Assembly (NCBI RefSeq): GCF_002303885.1
Contig: NZ_MRCM01000004.1
Location: forward strand, 186,001 to 250,000
Source: Flavobacterium sp. ACN2
GTDB lineage: Bacteria; Bacteroidota; Bacteroidia; Flavobacteriales; Flavobacteriaceae
Direction of reading: 5' to 3'
DNA length: 64,000 nucleotides
In this document: one piece after another, positions 39,666 to 48,611 of the stretch
Layout of the letters: every line of letters begins with the position of its first letter
How positions within the stretch are numbered: the first letter of the stretch is position 1
Translations under genes and position numbers: made by a program
Notes under the pieces: model-generated
Seen by the model: only the letters and a program-made list of their open reading frames with translations
What the model was told of the DNA's origin: nothing
Databases searched by the model: none

Positions 39666-42305
39666 ATGAAATCACAAGACGTACGTAAACAATTTTTAGA
39701 TTTTTTTGAGAGTAAAGGGCATACTATTGTTCCTTCAGCTCCTATTGTACTTAAAGACGATCCAACCTTAATGTTCAACAACTCGGGAATGGCCCAGTTT
39801 AAAGAATTTTTCTTAGGAAACGGAACTCCAAAAAGTCCAAGAATAGCCGATACGCAAAAATGTCTTCGTGTTTCAGGAAAACATAATGACCTTGAAGAGG
39901 TTGGTATTGATACCTACCACCACACTATGTTTGAAATGTTAGGAAACTGGTCTTTTGGTGACTACTTTAAAAAAGAAGCAATCAACTGGGCTTGGGAATT
40001 ATTGACAGAAGTGTACAAAATCCCAAAAGAAAATCTTTATGTTTCTGTTTTTGAAGGAAGTAAAGAAGATAATGTTCCATTTGACCAAGAAGCTTGGGAT
40101 ATTTGGAAAACATTAATCGACGAGGATAGAATTATTCTTGGAAATAAAAAAGATAATTTTTGGGAAATGGGTGACCAAGGGCCATGCGGACCTTGTTCTG
40201 AAATTCACGTTGATTTACGTTCTGCAGAAGAAAAAGCTTTAGTTTCTGGAAAAAGTTTAGTGAACAACGATCATCCGCAAGTTGTTGAAATCTGGAACAA
40301 TGTATTCATGGAATTCAACCGTAAAGCAGATGGTTCATTGGAAAAACTTCCTGCACAGCACGTTGATACTGGAATGGGATTTGAGCGTTTGTGTATGGCT
40401 TTGCAAGGAAAAACATCAAACTATGATACTGATGTTTTCATGCCTTTAATTAGAGAAATCGAAACCATTACTGGAGCAAAATATACAACTAATGATGTAA
40501 CAGACATTAGTGAAGAACAAAATAAAATGAATATTGCTATTCGTGTAGTTGCAGATCACGTTCGTGCGGTAGCATTTGCTATTGCTGATGGACAATTGCC
40601 TTCTAACACGGGTGCAGGATATGTAATTCGTAGAATTTTACGTCGTGCTATTCGTTACGGATTTACTTTCTTAGGAACAAAAGAGCCATTTATTTTTAAA
40701 TTGGTTGAAACTTTAAGCGAGCAAATGGGAGATTCTTTCCCAGAAATCAGAACACAGAAAGCACTTTGTTCGAATGTTATTCGTGAAGAAGAAAACTCTT
40801 TCTTAAGAACATTAGATCAGGGATTAATTCTTTTGGATGCTGTAATCTTAAATAATGCAGGAGATACAATCGACGGTAAAAAAGCTTTTGAATTGTATGA
40901 TACTTATGGTTTTCCAATCGATTTAACGGCTTTGATTCTTTCAGAAAAAGGATTGAAATTAGACGAAAAAGGATTCCAAGAGCAATTACAATTACAAAAA
41001 GAAAGATCTCGTGCAGCTTCTAAAGTAACTGCAGGTGACTGGAATGTAATTGTTGAAGATGAAATTCAGGAATTTGTTGGTTATGACAGATTATCACAAC
41101 AAGTTAAGATTACGAAGTACCGTAGAGTTGAAAGTGCAAAGGATGGAGAAATTTTCCAATTAGTTTTCAATGCTACTCCATTTTATGGAGAAAGTGGAGG
41201 ACAAACTGGAGATAAAGGATATTTAGAAGCGCAAAACGGAGATATCATTTATATCATCGACACTAAAAAAGAAAACAACCAAACGATACATTTGGCAAAA
41301 TCACTGCCGGAGAATCTAACTGGAACTTTTAATGCTGTTGTTGATGCTATTCAAAGAGCTAAAACTTCTTCAAATCACTCTGCTACGCACTTGTTGCACC
41401 AAGGTTTACGTAAGATTTTAGGAACGCATATCGAGCAAAAAGGGTCGATGGTAAGAAATGCTTCATTGCGTTTTGACTTTTCTCATTTTGCTAAAGTTAC
41501 AGATGAGGAATTATTAGAGGTTGAAAACTTTGTAAATGCAAGAATTCGTGAGAGTTTGCCATTAATCGAGAAAAGAGCGATTCCAAAAGATCAAGCTCTT
41601 GAAGATGGTGCAATTGCTTTGTTTGGTGAAAAATATGGTGATTTAGTTCGTACTATTAAATTCGGAGATTCTGTCGAATTATGCGGAGGAACGCACGTTG
41701 CCAATACATCTGATATCTGGCACTTTAAAATTGTTTCTGAAGGAGCTGTTGCTGCTGGAATTAGAAGAATTGAAGCGATTACAAGTGAAGCTGCAAAAGA
41801 ATATTTTGAGTCTCAAGCAATTTCTTTCGGAGAAATTAAAGAAGTGCTAAAAAATGCTCCAGATCCTGTAAAAGCGATCCAAGCATTACAAGACGAAAAT
41901 GCGCAATTGAAAAAACAATTGGAAGTTTTATTGAAAGATAAAGCTAAAAATATGAAAGCTGATTTGGCTAAAGAATTACAAGAAATCAACGGAGTTCAAT
42001 TCTTAGCAAAACAAGTAGATTTAAACCCAGAAGGTGCAAAAGATTTAGCTTACGAATTAGGTGGTTCTTATAACAACTTATTTGTAGTTTTAGCAACTGC
42101 TCACGAAGGAAAACCAATGTTAACTTGCTATGTTTCTAAAGAAATTGTAGCAGAGAAAAACTTAAATGCAGGACAAGTAGTTCGTGAATTAGGTAAATAC
42201 ATCCAAGGTGGAGGAGGAGGTCAGCCTTTCTTCGCGACGGCAGGAGGTAAAAATGTTGATGGAATTGGGGAAGCGCTTGCTAAAGCTGTGGATTTTGTGA
42301 AGTAA
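39666..42305 (+). CDS. alaS: Alanyl-tRNA synthetase
   Basis: The protein has 879 residues, full length. Class II catalytic core with [15 protein letters not shown] and [20 protein letters not shown], the tRNA-recognition region, the editing domain zinc sites [16 protein letters not shown] (HxxxH) and [15 protein letters not shown] (CxxxH), and a C-terminal coiled coil plus C-Ala domain with [15 protein letters not shown]. Charges tRNA-Ala and edits Ser/Gly mischarging; essential. It is divergent from the M23 peptidase gene, with a long leader carrying a hairpin. Confidence 0.98.
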   Translation: MKSQDVRKQFLDFFESKGHTIVPSAPIVLKDDPTLMFNNSGMAQFKEFFLGNGTPKSPRIADTQKCLRVSGKHNDLEEVGIDTYHHTMFEMLGNWSFGDYFKKEAINWAWELLTEVYKIPKENLYVSVFEGSKEDNVPFDQEAWDIWKTLIDEDRIILGNKKDNFWEMGDQGPCGPCSEIHVDLRSAEEKALVSGKSLVNNDHPQVVEIWNNVFMEFNRKADGSLEKLPAQHVDTGMGFERLCMALQGKTSNYDTDVFMPLIREIETITGAKYTTNDVTDISEEQNKMNIAIRVVADHVRAVAFAIADGQLPSNTGAGYVIRRILRRAIRYGFTFLGTKEPFIFKLVETLSEQMGDSFPEIRTQKALCSNVIREEENSFLRTLDQGLILLDAVILNNAGDTIDGKKAFELYDTYGFPIDLTALILSEKGLKLDEKGFQEQLQLQKERSRAASKVTAGDWNVIVEDEIQEFVGYDRLSQQVKITKYRRVESAKDGEIFQLVFNATPFYGESGGQTGDKGYLEAQNGDIIYIIDTKKENNQTIHLAKSLPENLTGTFNAVVDAIQRAKTSSNHSATHLLHQGLRKILGTHIEQKGSMVRNASLRFDFSHFAKVTDEELLEVENFVNARIRESLPLIEKRAIPKDQALEDGAIALFGEKYGDLVRTIKFGDSVELCGGTHVANTSDIWHFKIVSEGAVAAGIRRIEAITSEAAKEYFESQAISFGEIKEVLKNAPDPVKAIQALQDENAQLKKQLEVLLKDKAKNMKADLAKELQEINGVQFLAKQVDLNPEGAKDLAYELGGSYNNLFVVLATAHEGKPMLTCYVSKEIVAEKNLNAGQVVRELGKYIQGGGGGQPFFATAGGKNVDGIGEALAKAVDFVK

Positions 42306-42316
42306 GTTTTTTTTAA

Positions 42317-42372
42317 TCTCGCAAAGACGCAGAGTCGCAAAGTTTAATTTTTAAGCTTTGCGACTTTTTTTT
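42317..42372 (+). terminator. alaS terminator built from a dispersed repeat
   Basis: TCTCGCAAAGACGCAGAG plus TCGCAAAG (42317-42342) is followed by CTTTGCGACT (42356-42365), which pairs with AGTCGCAAAG at 42333-42342, and then a T run. Copies of the first part recur at 42421, 42925 (inverted) and 56880. Confidence 0.7.
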
Positions 42373-42420
42373 AAGTAATTTAATCTTTAAGATTTTTTTG
42401 CTAAGTTGAAGGTATTTTAA

Positions 42421-42446
42421 TCTCGCAAAGTCGCAGAGAAGCAAAG
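42421..42446. repeat. Left inverted repeat flanking the GxxExxY gene
   Basis: TCTCGCAAAGTCGCAGAG followed by AAGCAAAG, then a T run. It is the near-perfect inverse of 42925-42950 on the other side of the gene (24 of 26 positions by eye), 46 bp before the chosen start codon. Confidence 0.7.
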
Positions 42447-42491
42447 TTTTTGAATTTTATTTTTGTAAGTTTATACTTTAATTTTGTAAAA

Positions 42492-42869
42492 ATGAATGAG
42501 AATGAAATTTCGGCTGTTGTAGTTGATGTTTGCTATAAAATACATGTCAAATTAGGACCAGGATTATTGGAATCAGTTTATGAAGCAATTTTGTTTCATG
42601 AATTAACAAAGAGAGGATTAAGTGTAGAGAGACAAAAAACGTTGCCTGTTATTTGGGATCAAATAAATCTGGATATTGGATTTAGAGCAGATTTAATTGT
42701 TGAAAATAAAGTAATTCTAGAGATTAAATCTATCGAACAAGTGACAGATGTACATGCAAAACAAGTTCTCACATATCTCAAAATAACAAAAATGAAATTA
42801 GGTTTACTAATTAACTTTAACGTACCAATTATCAAATTTGGAATAAAAAGAGTAGTTTCAAATCTTTAG
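42492..42869 (+). CDS. GxxExxY protein (PD-(D/E)XK nuclease superfamily)
   Basis: The protein has 125 residues from ATG 42492, which begins at the family's usual MNENEISAVVVDVCYKIH. An upstream in-frame ATG at 42450 adds a hydrophobic, unlikely extension. The name motif is GPGLLESVY; the nuclease-like residues are seen in FRADLIVENK and VILEIKSIE (D, then ExK). Relatives occur alone in genomes and in the intervening sequences of 23S rRNA genes. Function is unproven; nuclease activity is plausible since the D and ExK residues are kept. The gene is enclosed by inverted repeats (42421-42446 and 42925-42950). Confidence 0.88.
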   Translation: MNENEISAVVVDVCYKIHVKLGPGLLESVYEAILFHELTKRGLSVERQKTLPVIWDQINLDIGFRADLIVENKVILEIKSIEQVTDVHAKQVLTYLKITKMKLGLLINFNVPIIKFGIKRVVSNL

Positions 42870-42900
42870 TATAAAACACTTAAAAACTTAAATAAAAAAC

Positions 42901-42950
42901 AGAGTCACAAAGCTTTAAAAAAAACTTTGCGACTCTGCGACTTTGCGAGA
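42901..42950. repeat. Right inverted repeat and terminator hairpin of the GxxExxY gene
   Basis: AGAGTCACAAAG (42901-42912) pairs with CTTTGCGACTCT (42925-42936), making a hairpin between the convergent GxxExxY and ABC genes. The longer stretch 42925-42950 is the inverse of the left repeat at 42421. Confidence 0.7.
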
Positions 42951-42965
42951 TTCTTTACCCACCAA

Positions 42966-44711
42966 CTATTTTCTCTCGCCAATTTGCTGGCGCCACATAG
43001 CATAATAAAGCCCTTTTTCCACAATTAAATCTTCGTGTTTACCTTGCTCAATAATTTTACCTTGTTCCAAAACAAAAATCCTGTCTGCGTGCATTACAGT
43101 TGATAAACGGTGTGCAATTAAAACTGTAATTCTATTTTTATCTGAGATATTTCGGATCGTATCGTTAATTTCTTCCTCGGTAATTGAATCTAAAGCAGAA
43201 GTCGCCTCATCAAAAATTAATAAATTCGGATTTCTTAAAATTGCTCTTGCAATAGATAGACGTTGTTTTTCACCACCAGAAACTTTAATTCCGCCTTCTC
43301 CGATTGTAGTATTTAAACCATCTTCGGCGCGTCTCAGAAGTTTGTCACAGCTTGCGCGTTTTAAAGCATCGTATAATTCTTCGTCGGTTGCATTTGGTTT
43401 AACGAATAATAAATTCTCGCGAATTGTTCCAGAGAATAATTGTGCATCTTGAGTTACGAAACCAAGCTGTTTTCTTAAATCTAGTAAATCAATTTCGGTT
43501 GAATCAATATCATTATATAAAACCTGACCTTCTTCTGGAGTATACAATCCGACTAATAATTTTACTAAAGTTGTTTTTCCAGATCCCGATGGGCCTACAA
43601 AAGCAACGGTCTGACCTTGTTTGATTTCGAAATTGATATTTTCAACTGCTTTAAATTTGGCAGTTTTATGCTGAAAACTCACATTTTCGAAAAGCAGCTT
43701 CTGAATTGCACCAATGTGTATTGGAGTTTTTGGGCGGAATTCTTTTGGGGCATTCAATAAGTTTTTGAAATTCTCCATCGAAACTTTTGTTTCATTCAAA
43801 GCAATGATAAAGTTTCCTAACTCCTGCAAAGGGCCAAAAATAAAGAAGGTGAAGAATACCATTGTCAATAAATCTCCAACGATAATTTTTCCTCCAAATA
43901 AGAAATAATACAAAGCAAAAACAACACAAGTTCTCAAGAAATGAACAGTTGTTCCTTGAATAAAACTTAAACTTCTAATAAATCTTATTTTTTGTAACTC
44001 TAGTTGAAGAATCTTAAAAGTATTTAAGTTTAAACGTTTTTCTTCCTGATAGGTTAAGCCAAGACTCTTTACTAATTCGATATTTCGTAAACTTTCGGTT
44101 GTAGAACCTGCCAATGCATTGGTTTGATTGACAATTTTTCGAGAAACAATTTTGATCTTTTTTCCTAAATACAAACTTACCAAAGCAATAATTGGAGCAG
44201 TAATTAAAAAGATAATTGAAATTCTCATATCAATTCGGGCTACATAAACGATTACGAAAATGAAACCAATAATAGTTTGGAAAATTAGAGAAATAGAAAG
44301 TGTAATTAGTTTTTCAGAGTCAATTCTAACCTTTGTCAATTTGCTTAAAGTTTCACCGCTTCGTTGATCCTCAAATTCGGCGTAAGGAAGATCTAGAGAC
44401 TTTTTGATTCCGTCGGTATACATTTGCGCACCGGTTCTCTGAATTACCACATTGGTAAAATAATCCTGAAAGTTTTTGGTAATTCTGGAAATCATGGCAG
44501 CACCAAGTGAAAGCCCAAGCCAAAAAGCTAAAGATTTTATAAATCCGATTTCATTTCCTTTGTATTTTGCCAGACCGACACCGCAGTCCTGCATTAATTT
44601 TCCTGTAATTACAGAGTCAGATAAACTGAAACAAATGTTGATAGTAGCCATTATCAAAGCAAAAAACAGGAGCATTTTATGTTTGATAATGTAGGTATAT
44701 AATAATTTCAT
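42966..44711 (-). CDS. ABC exporter half-transporter (permease-ATPase fusion)
   Basis: The protein has 581 residues from ATG 44711 (MKLLYTYIIKHKMLLFFAL); an in-frame ATG at 44741 would add ten residues. The N-terminal six-helix exporter domain (about 1-300) is followed by the nucleotide-binding domain: Walker A GPSGSGKTTLVKLL, Q loop FVTQDAQLFSGTIRENL, signature VSGGEKQRLSIARAI, Walker B LLIFDEATSALD and the H loop IAHRLSTV. It works as a dimer in the inner membrane. The substrate (lipid, drug or peptide) cannot be told. No partner half-transporter is adjacent. Confidence 0.93.
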   Translation of the reverse strand: MKLLYTYIIKHKMLLFFALIMATINICFSLSDSVITGKLMQDCGVGLAKYKGNEIGFIKSLAFWLGLSLGAAMISRITKNFQDYFTNVVIQRTGAQMYTDGIKKSLDLPYAEFEDQRSGETLSKLTKVRIDSEKLITLSISLIFQTIIGFIFVIVYVARIDMRISIIFLITAPIIALVSLYLGKKIKIVSRKIVNQTNALAGSTTESLRNIELVKSLGLTYQEEKRLNLNTFKILQLELQKIRFIRSLSFIQGTTVHFLRTCVVFALYYFLFGGKIIVGDLLTMVFFTFFIFGPLQELGNFIIALNETKVSMENFKNLLNAPKEFRPKTPIHIGAIQKLLFENVSFQHKTAKFKAVENINFEIKQGQTVAFVGPSGSGKTTLVKLLVGLYTPEEGQVLYNDIDSTEIDLLDLRKQLGFVTQDAQLFSGTIRENLLFVKPNATDEELYDALKRASCDKLLRRAEDGLNTTIGEGGIKVSGGEKQRLSIARAILRNPNLLIFDEATSALDSITEEEINDTIRNISDKNRITVLIAHRLSTVMHADRIFVLEQGKIIEQGKHEDLIVEKGLYYAMWRQQIGERK

Positions 44712-45068
44712 ATAAGATTTTAAAAAAAATGGAAGATGCAAAAATAAGGAATTGTTTTAGTTTGTGAAGTTCATTTTTGTTATTAAAAATGTAATTTTTT
44801 TACAGGTGAATCTACTGATGGAGTTTTTAAAGTTTTTTTATGTGGTTCAATTTTTTTTACTCAAAAACAATAGAAGTCATAAAAGAGGTATTGTGTTTTA
44901 AGATGCAAGTCTTTTAGAACGTTTTCTTACCAAGTGATCCTTTATGTTGTTTGTTATTAGTGTTGTAATAATTTTTAATTGTAAAATATGCTTCGATGAG
45001 GAATCCCGTAAGGTTTTGATTTTTGATTATACTAGGTTTGCACTAATAAGAATTTTAACCAAATCAAC
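44712..45068. promoter_or_regulatory. 357-bp divergent intergenic region
   Basis: It separates the minus-strand ABC exporter gene from the plus-strand lipoprotein gene. TAGGTTTG at 45033-45040 fits the TAnnTTTG -7 box for the lipoprotein gene, 29 bp before its start. Nothing else was recognised. Confidence 0.45.
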
Positions 45069-45818
45069 ATGAAAAAATTATTATGCCTTTTTGGTGCTTT
45101 AGCACTAGTTTTAACATCGTGTTCAAGCGATGATTCGTCAAGTTCTTCAGATCTTGTTTTGCTTAAAAAAACTGTTATAACAAATCCAGATGGTGATAAA
45201 GCTACCATTAATTATAAGTACGACGGTAACAAAATAGTAAGTGTAACAGATGATACTGGATTTTTCAATCTGCATTATACTTATACAGGAGATTTAATTA
45301 CAAAAATTGATTTCAAACTTCCTAATGGAAAATCAGAACAAGTAAATACTTTTACATACACTAATGATGGAAAGCTATCAAATTTTGTAAGAGTTGAATA
45401 TGAAAGTGAGGACGGAGAAGCAGTATTAAGAGGATATAAGGAAGTTTATACGTATAATACAGATGGTACAATTTCAGTGAAAGGATATTCTGGAGATGAT
45501 GTTTCCCAAACTATTCCTTCAGGAACAGCTACAATTAAATTTGTAAATGGTGAAGTAAGCGAAATTATAAGCACTAACTCACCAAATCATAAATATACTT
45601 ATGATAATAAAAACAATGCAACTAAAAATATTTTAGGAATGGATAAAATCGCATTTGTTGATGGAGAAGGAAATGGGGTTAAATTCAATATTTTAACAGA
45701 TACAGCAAATGGTGATTTATGGTCAAACAGCACTTTTACCTATAATGATCAAGGATACCCAACTAAAGAAGTTAATACAGGATCTGATAGTTTAGGAACT
45801 ACTGAATATTTTTATTAA
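45069..45818 (+). CDS. Lipoprotein with YD/RHS-like repeated strands
   Basis: The protein has 249 residues with lipobox LVLTSC (Cys18) followed by an acidic Ser/Asp linker (SSDDSSSSSD). The body is a series of beta strands with YxYDGNKIVSVTDD, LHYTYTGDLITKIDF, FTYTNDGKLSNFVRV, YTYNTDGTISVKGY and FTYNDQGYPTKEVN, a loose YD/RHS-like repeat typical of many Bacteroidetes surface lipoproteins. No enzyme motif. Monocistronic, with its own promoter box and two terminators after it. Confidence 0.82.
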   Translation: MKKLLCLFGALALVLTSCSSDDSSSSSDLVLLKKTVITNPDGDKATINYKYDGNKIVSVTDDTGFFNLHYTYTGDLITKIDFKLPNGKSEQVNTFTYTNDGKLSNFVRVEYESEDGEAVLRGYKEVYTYNTDGTISVKGYSGDDVSQTIPSGTATIKFVNGEVSEIISTNSPNHKYTYDNKNNATKNILGMDKIAFVDGEGNGVKFNILTDTANGDLWSNSTFTYNDQGYPTKEVNTGSDSLGTTEYFY

Positions 45819-45842
45819 TATTTGAAGTTTTTTAAAATTACT

Positions 45843-45870
45843 AAAGCCAGAAGCATTTGTATCTGGCTTT
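45843..45870 (+). terminator. First terminator after the YD-repeat lipoprotein gene
   Basis: AAAGCCAGA pairs with TCTGGCTTT around a 10-nt loop, followed by CTTAATTTT, 25 bp after the stop codon. Confidence 0.7.
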
Positions 45871-45939
45871 CTTAATTTTAAAAGGATAACTTTAGATTAT
45901 GCAGGAACCATAATAGTTTTTAAATGTTTTAAATTTACC

Positions 45940-45970
45940 AGCCAAATACTTTTTGTATTTGGCTTTTTTT
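45940..45970 (+). terminator. Second terminator before the GSCFA gene
   Basis: AGCCAAATAC pairs with GTATTTGGCT around a 5-nt loop and is followed by a T run. Its stem echoes the first terminator (AGCCA...TGGCT) 100 bp upstream. Confidence 0.8.
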
Positions 45971-46012
45971 ATTGGTCAAAATTGGTGAAATTCGTGTCTA
46001 AATTTAGAAATT

Positions 46013-46969
46013 ATGCAATTCAGAACACAAATACCAATTTCAAAAAGTAATTCGCCAATCGATTATAATTCGAAAATACTTTCTATTGGTTCTTGTTTTG
46101 CAGAGAATATGGCGGAGAAATTCGATTATTTTAAATTTCAGAATGAGACTAATCCGTTTGGAATTATATTTAATTCAGTCTCTATAGAAAAATTATTTGA
46201 ACGCATTTGTAAAGAACAATGGTTTGAAGAAAAAGATGTTTTCTTTCATAACGAACGCTGGCATTCCTTTGACGTGCATTCTGATTTAAGTAATGCCGAC
46301 CGGCAAGAATTGCTTGAAACTTTAAACAAAGCGATTTTAGAAACGAATAAACAATTAAAAGAAGCAACTCATATTATTATCACTTTTGGAACTTCATGGA
46401 TTTATAGAAATCTAGAAAAAGATGAAGTTGTTGCCAATTGTCACAAAGTACCTCAAAAACAATTTTCGAAAGAATTATTATCGGTTGAAGTGATTCATAA
46501 AAACATTCAAAATACAATCGATTTAATTCAGTCTTTAAATCCAAGCATCAATTTCATTTTTACGATTTCTCCAGTACGACACATAAAAGATGGTTTCGTA
46601 GAAAATCAATTAAGCAAATCTCATTTATTTACAGCTTTGCATTTTGTATTGAAGACTGAACACTTAAAACTTAACACTGAATACTTTCCCTCGTACGAAA
46701 TTATGATGGACGAACTTCGCGATTATCGTTTTTATAATGAAGATATGTTGCATCCCAACCAAATTGCGATCGATTATATCTGGAAGCTTTTCAGCGAAAA
46801 TTACATTTCTCCGGAAAGTTTAACAACAATGCAGCAAGTTGATGAAATTCAGAAAAGTCTTCGCCACAGAAGCTTTAATCCAGAATCTGAGCAACATAAG
46901 AAATTCCTCGCTAAACTTCATAGACAAATAGAAATTATGGGGCAAAAATATTCGCACATAACTTTTTAA
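46013..46969 (+). CDS. GSCFA-domain protein (SGNH-hydrolase-like)
   Basis: The protein has 318 residues, no signal peptide. The name motif appears as LSIGSCFAENMAEKFDYF (about 23-40), with its Ser as candidate nucleophile, then ITFGTSWIYRN, FIFTISPVRHIKDGF and the C-terminal DMLHPNQIAIDYIW with a Asp/His pair as in SGNH/GDSL hydrolases. Common single-copy gene in Bacteroidetes; the substrate is not known to me. Flanked by terminators and a separate downstream promoter, so it seems monocistronic. Confidence 0.9.
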   Translation: MQFRTQIPISKSNSPIDYNSKILSIGSCFAENMAEKFDYFKFQNETNPFGIIFNSVSIEKLFERICKEQWFEEKDVFFHNERWHSFDVHSDLSNADRQELLETLNKAILETNKQLKEATHIIITFGTSWIYRNLEKDEVVANCHKVPQKQFSKELLSVEVIHKNIQNTIDLIQSLNPSINFIFTISPVRHIKDGFVENQLSKSHLFTALHFVLKTEHLKLNTEYFPSYEIMMDELRDYRFYNEDMLHPNQIAIDYIWKLFSENYISPESLTTMQQVDEIQKSLRHRSFNPESEQHKKFLAKLHRQIEIMGQKYSHITF

Positions 46970-47009
46970 TTTCAAATTAGTTTAAATAGGCTTTTTTCTT
47001 ACATTTTTA

Positions 47010-47017
47010 TATATTTG
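47010..47017 (+). promoter_or_regulatory. -7 box upstream of the glycosyltransferase gene
   Basis: TATATTTG matches TAnnTTTG, 91 bp upstream of the start codon at 47108. Confidence 0.45.
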
Positions 47018-47107
47018 CTTTTGTGAAAGATTTAAAAAATCATGTTTGGTATGTAATTCAAACTGAATGATAAAAAAATAAAAAAAAAAAAGCTTAATTA
47101 TTTAGAA

Positions 47108-48340
47108 ATGAATTCTTTAAAATCAAAACTAGGACTACCCCGTATTATTTATATTGGAAAAGACGAGCCAGAATTAAAAACAGCACAACTCTTTGATTAT
47201 GAATCATATGATTTAAGTGTTTTGTATTTAAAGGATGATAAAGATATTAATGAACATATCGTTTCATTCAATCCTGACTGCATTATTACTACTGGTGCCT
47301 CTTCCCAAGTTTATCCTAATCTAATGCTTTTGCCAATAGATATAAGAAGAAGATGGCTGAATTTACCTGATTCTAAACCAGATGAAATTGGTGAAATGGC
47401 TTATCGTTGTGCGATGAATTATATATTATCATATGAAACTGATGATTTGATTTCCTTCTTTACCCCAGTTTACAATACAGGCGAAACACTTTTACGTACT
47501 TATGAATCGGTAAAAAATCAAACCTATATTAATTGGGAATGGGTCATAGTTAACGATTCTAATGATGATGGAAAAACTTTAAAAATTGCCGAAGAATTGG
47601 CTGCAAATGATGCGCGTATTAAAGTATATGACTTTAAGAGAAAATCTGGAGGATTGATTGGTGAAGTAAAATACCGTGCTGCCTGTATGTGTAATGGCGC
47701 TTATTTAGCAGAATTGGATCATGATGATTATTTATTGCCAGATTGCGCATTTAATCTTGTAGAAGCATTTAAAAAATATCCGGAAGTTGGATTTGTATAT
47801 TCTGATTGCGCAGAGGTCGATCAAAACTGGAATTCATTGACGTATTCAGACGGATTTGCTTTTGGATACGGAAAGTATGAAACCCAATTTGTGATGGGAA
47901 AATTAATGAAGGTTTACATTTCTATGAATATTAACCCCAAAACAATACGTCATATTGTTGGAGTACCCAATCATATTCGGGTTTGGAAAAAATCAGTATA
48001 TCATCAAATAGGAGGGCATAACAGAAGATTATCTATTGCAGATGATTATGAATTAATGGTAAGAACCTTTTTAGCAACCAAACTATTGAGAATACCAAAA
48101 ATAGGCTATTTGCAGTTTATTTACGCTGATGAAAATGCTGCAAATACACACAACACAGCTCGTGCAGATATTCAGCGAAGAGTTAGGACAATTGCGGCTT
48201 TTTATAATGAAAAAATAAAACAGCGTTTTGAAGAACTGGGCGTGAGAGACTGGGCTTATGAAGGAAATCCACAAAATCCACTACTAACCGAAAGCAAATT
48301 TGGAAAAGAAGAAAGTTATGTAAATCTTATTGATGATTAA
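47108..48340 (+). CDS. Family 2 (GT-A) glycosyltransferase
   Basis: The protein has 410 residues, soluble. Residues about 115-350 form a GT2 domain: ISFFTPVYNTGETLLRTYES, WEWVIVNDSNDDGKTLKIAE, the DxD-type metal site LAELDHDDYLLPDCAF, and VGFVYSDCAEV. The first about 110 residues are a separate N-terminal part (KLGLPRIIYIGKDEPELKTA) with a small alpha/beta look. It probably adds a sugar to a surface polysaccharide or glycoprotein; donor and acceptor are unknown. No glycan cluster surrounds it, so it stands alone. Confidence 0.88.
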   Translation: MNSLKSKLGLPRIIYIGKDEPELKTAQLFDYESYDLSVLYLKDDKDINEHIVSFNPDCIITTGASSQVYPNLMLLPIDIRRRWLNLPDSKPDEIGEMAYRCAMNYILSYETDDLISFFTPVYNTGETLLRTYESVKNQTYINWEWVIVNDSNDDGKTLKIAEELAANDARIKVYDFKRKSGGLIGEVKYRAACMCNGAYLAELDHDDYLLPDCAFNLVEAFKKYPEVGFVYSDCAEVDQNWNSLTYSDGFAFGYGKYETQFVMGKLMKVYISMNINPKTIRHIVGVPNHIRVWKKSVYHQIGGHNRRLSIADDYELMVRTFLATKLLRIPKIGYLQFIYADENAANTHNTARADIQRRVRTIAAFYNEKIKQRFEELGVRDWAYEGNPQNPLLTESKFGKEESYVNLIDD

Positions 48341-48611
48341 TGTACTCTGATGATTTTTAGGGTATAAAAAAAATCATTTATTTTCAGTGTGAGAAGTTGG
48401 CTTAGAAATGTTTGGTTGTGTTTTTTTATAATAAATTTCATTTATAAATCAACTTCTTCAAAAAAAAGAAATTAGGCATTCAACAATATAATTTTAGAAT
48501 AATTGCAGATAATTGTGTAAATTGTTAAGAATTAAAATTCACAATTTTGTAAAATGGGTAATTATGCCCGTATAAAACTGCAACTTTAATCTAATCGTGT
48601 TTTGTTGACGT

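Noticed and set aside
42450..42491. Upstream start for the GxxExxY protein
   Set aside because: The extra 14 residues are hydrophobic and absent from the usual family start at MNENEIS.
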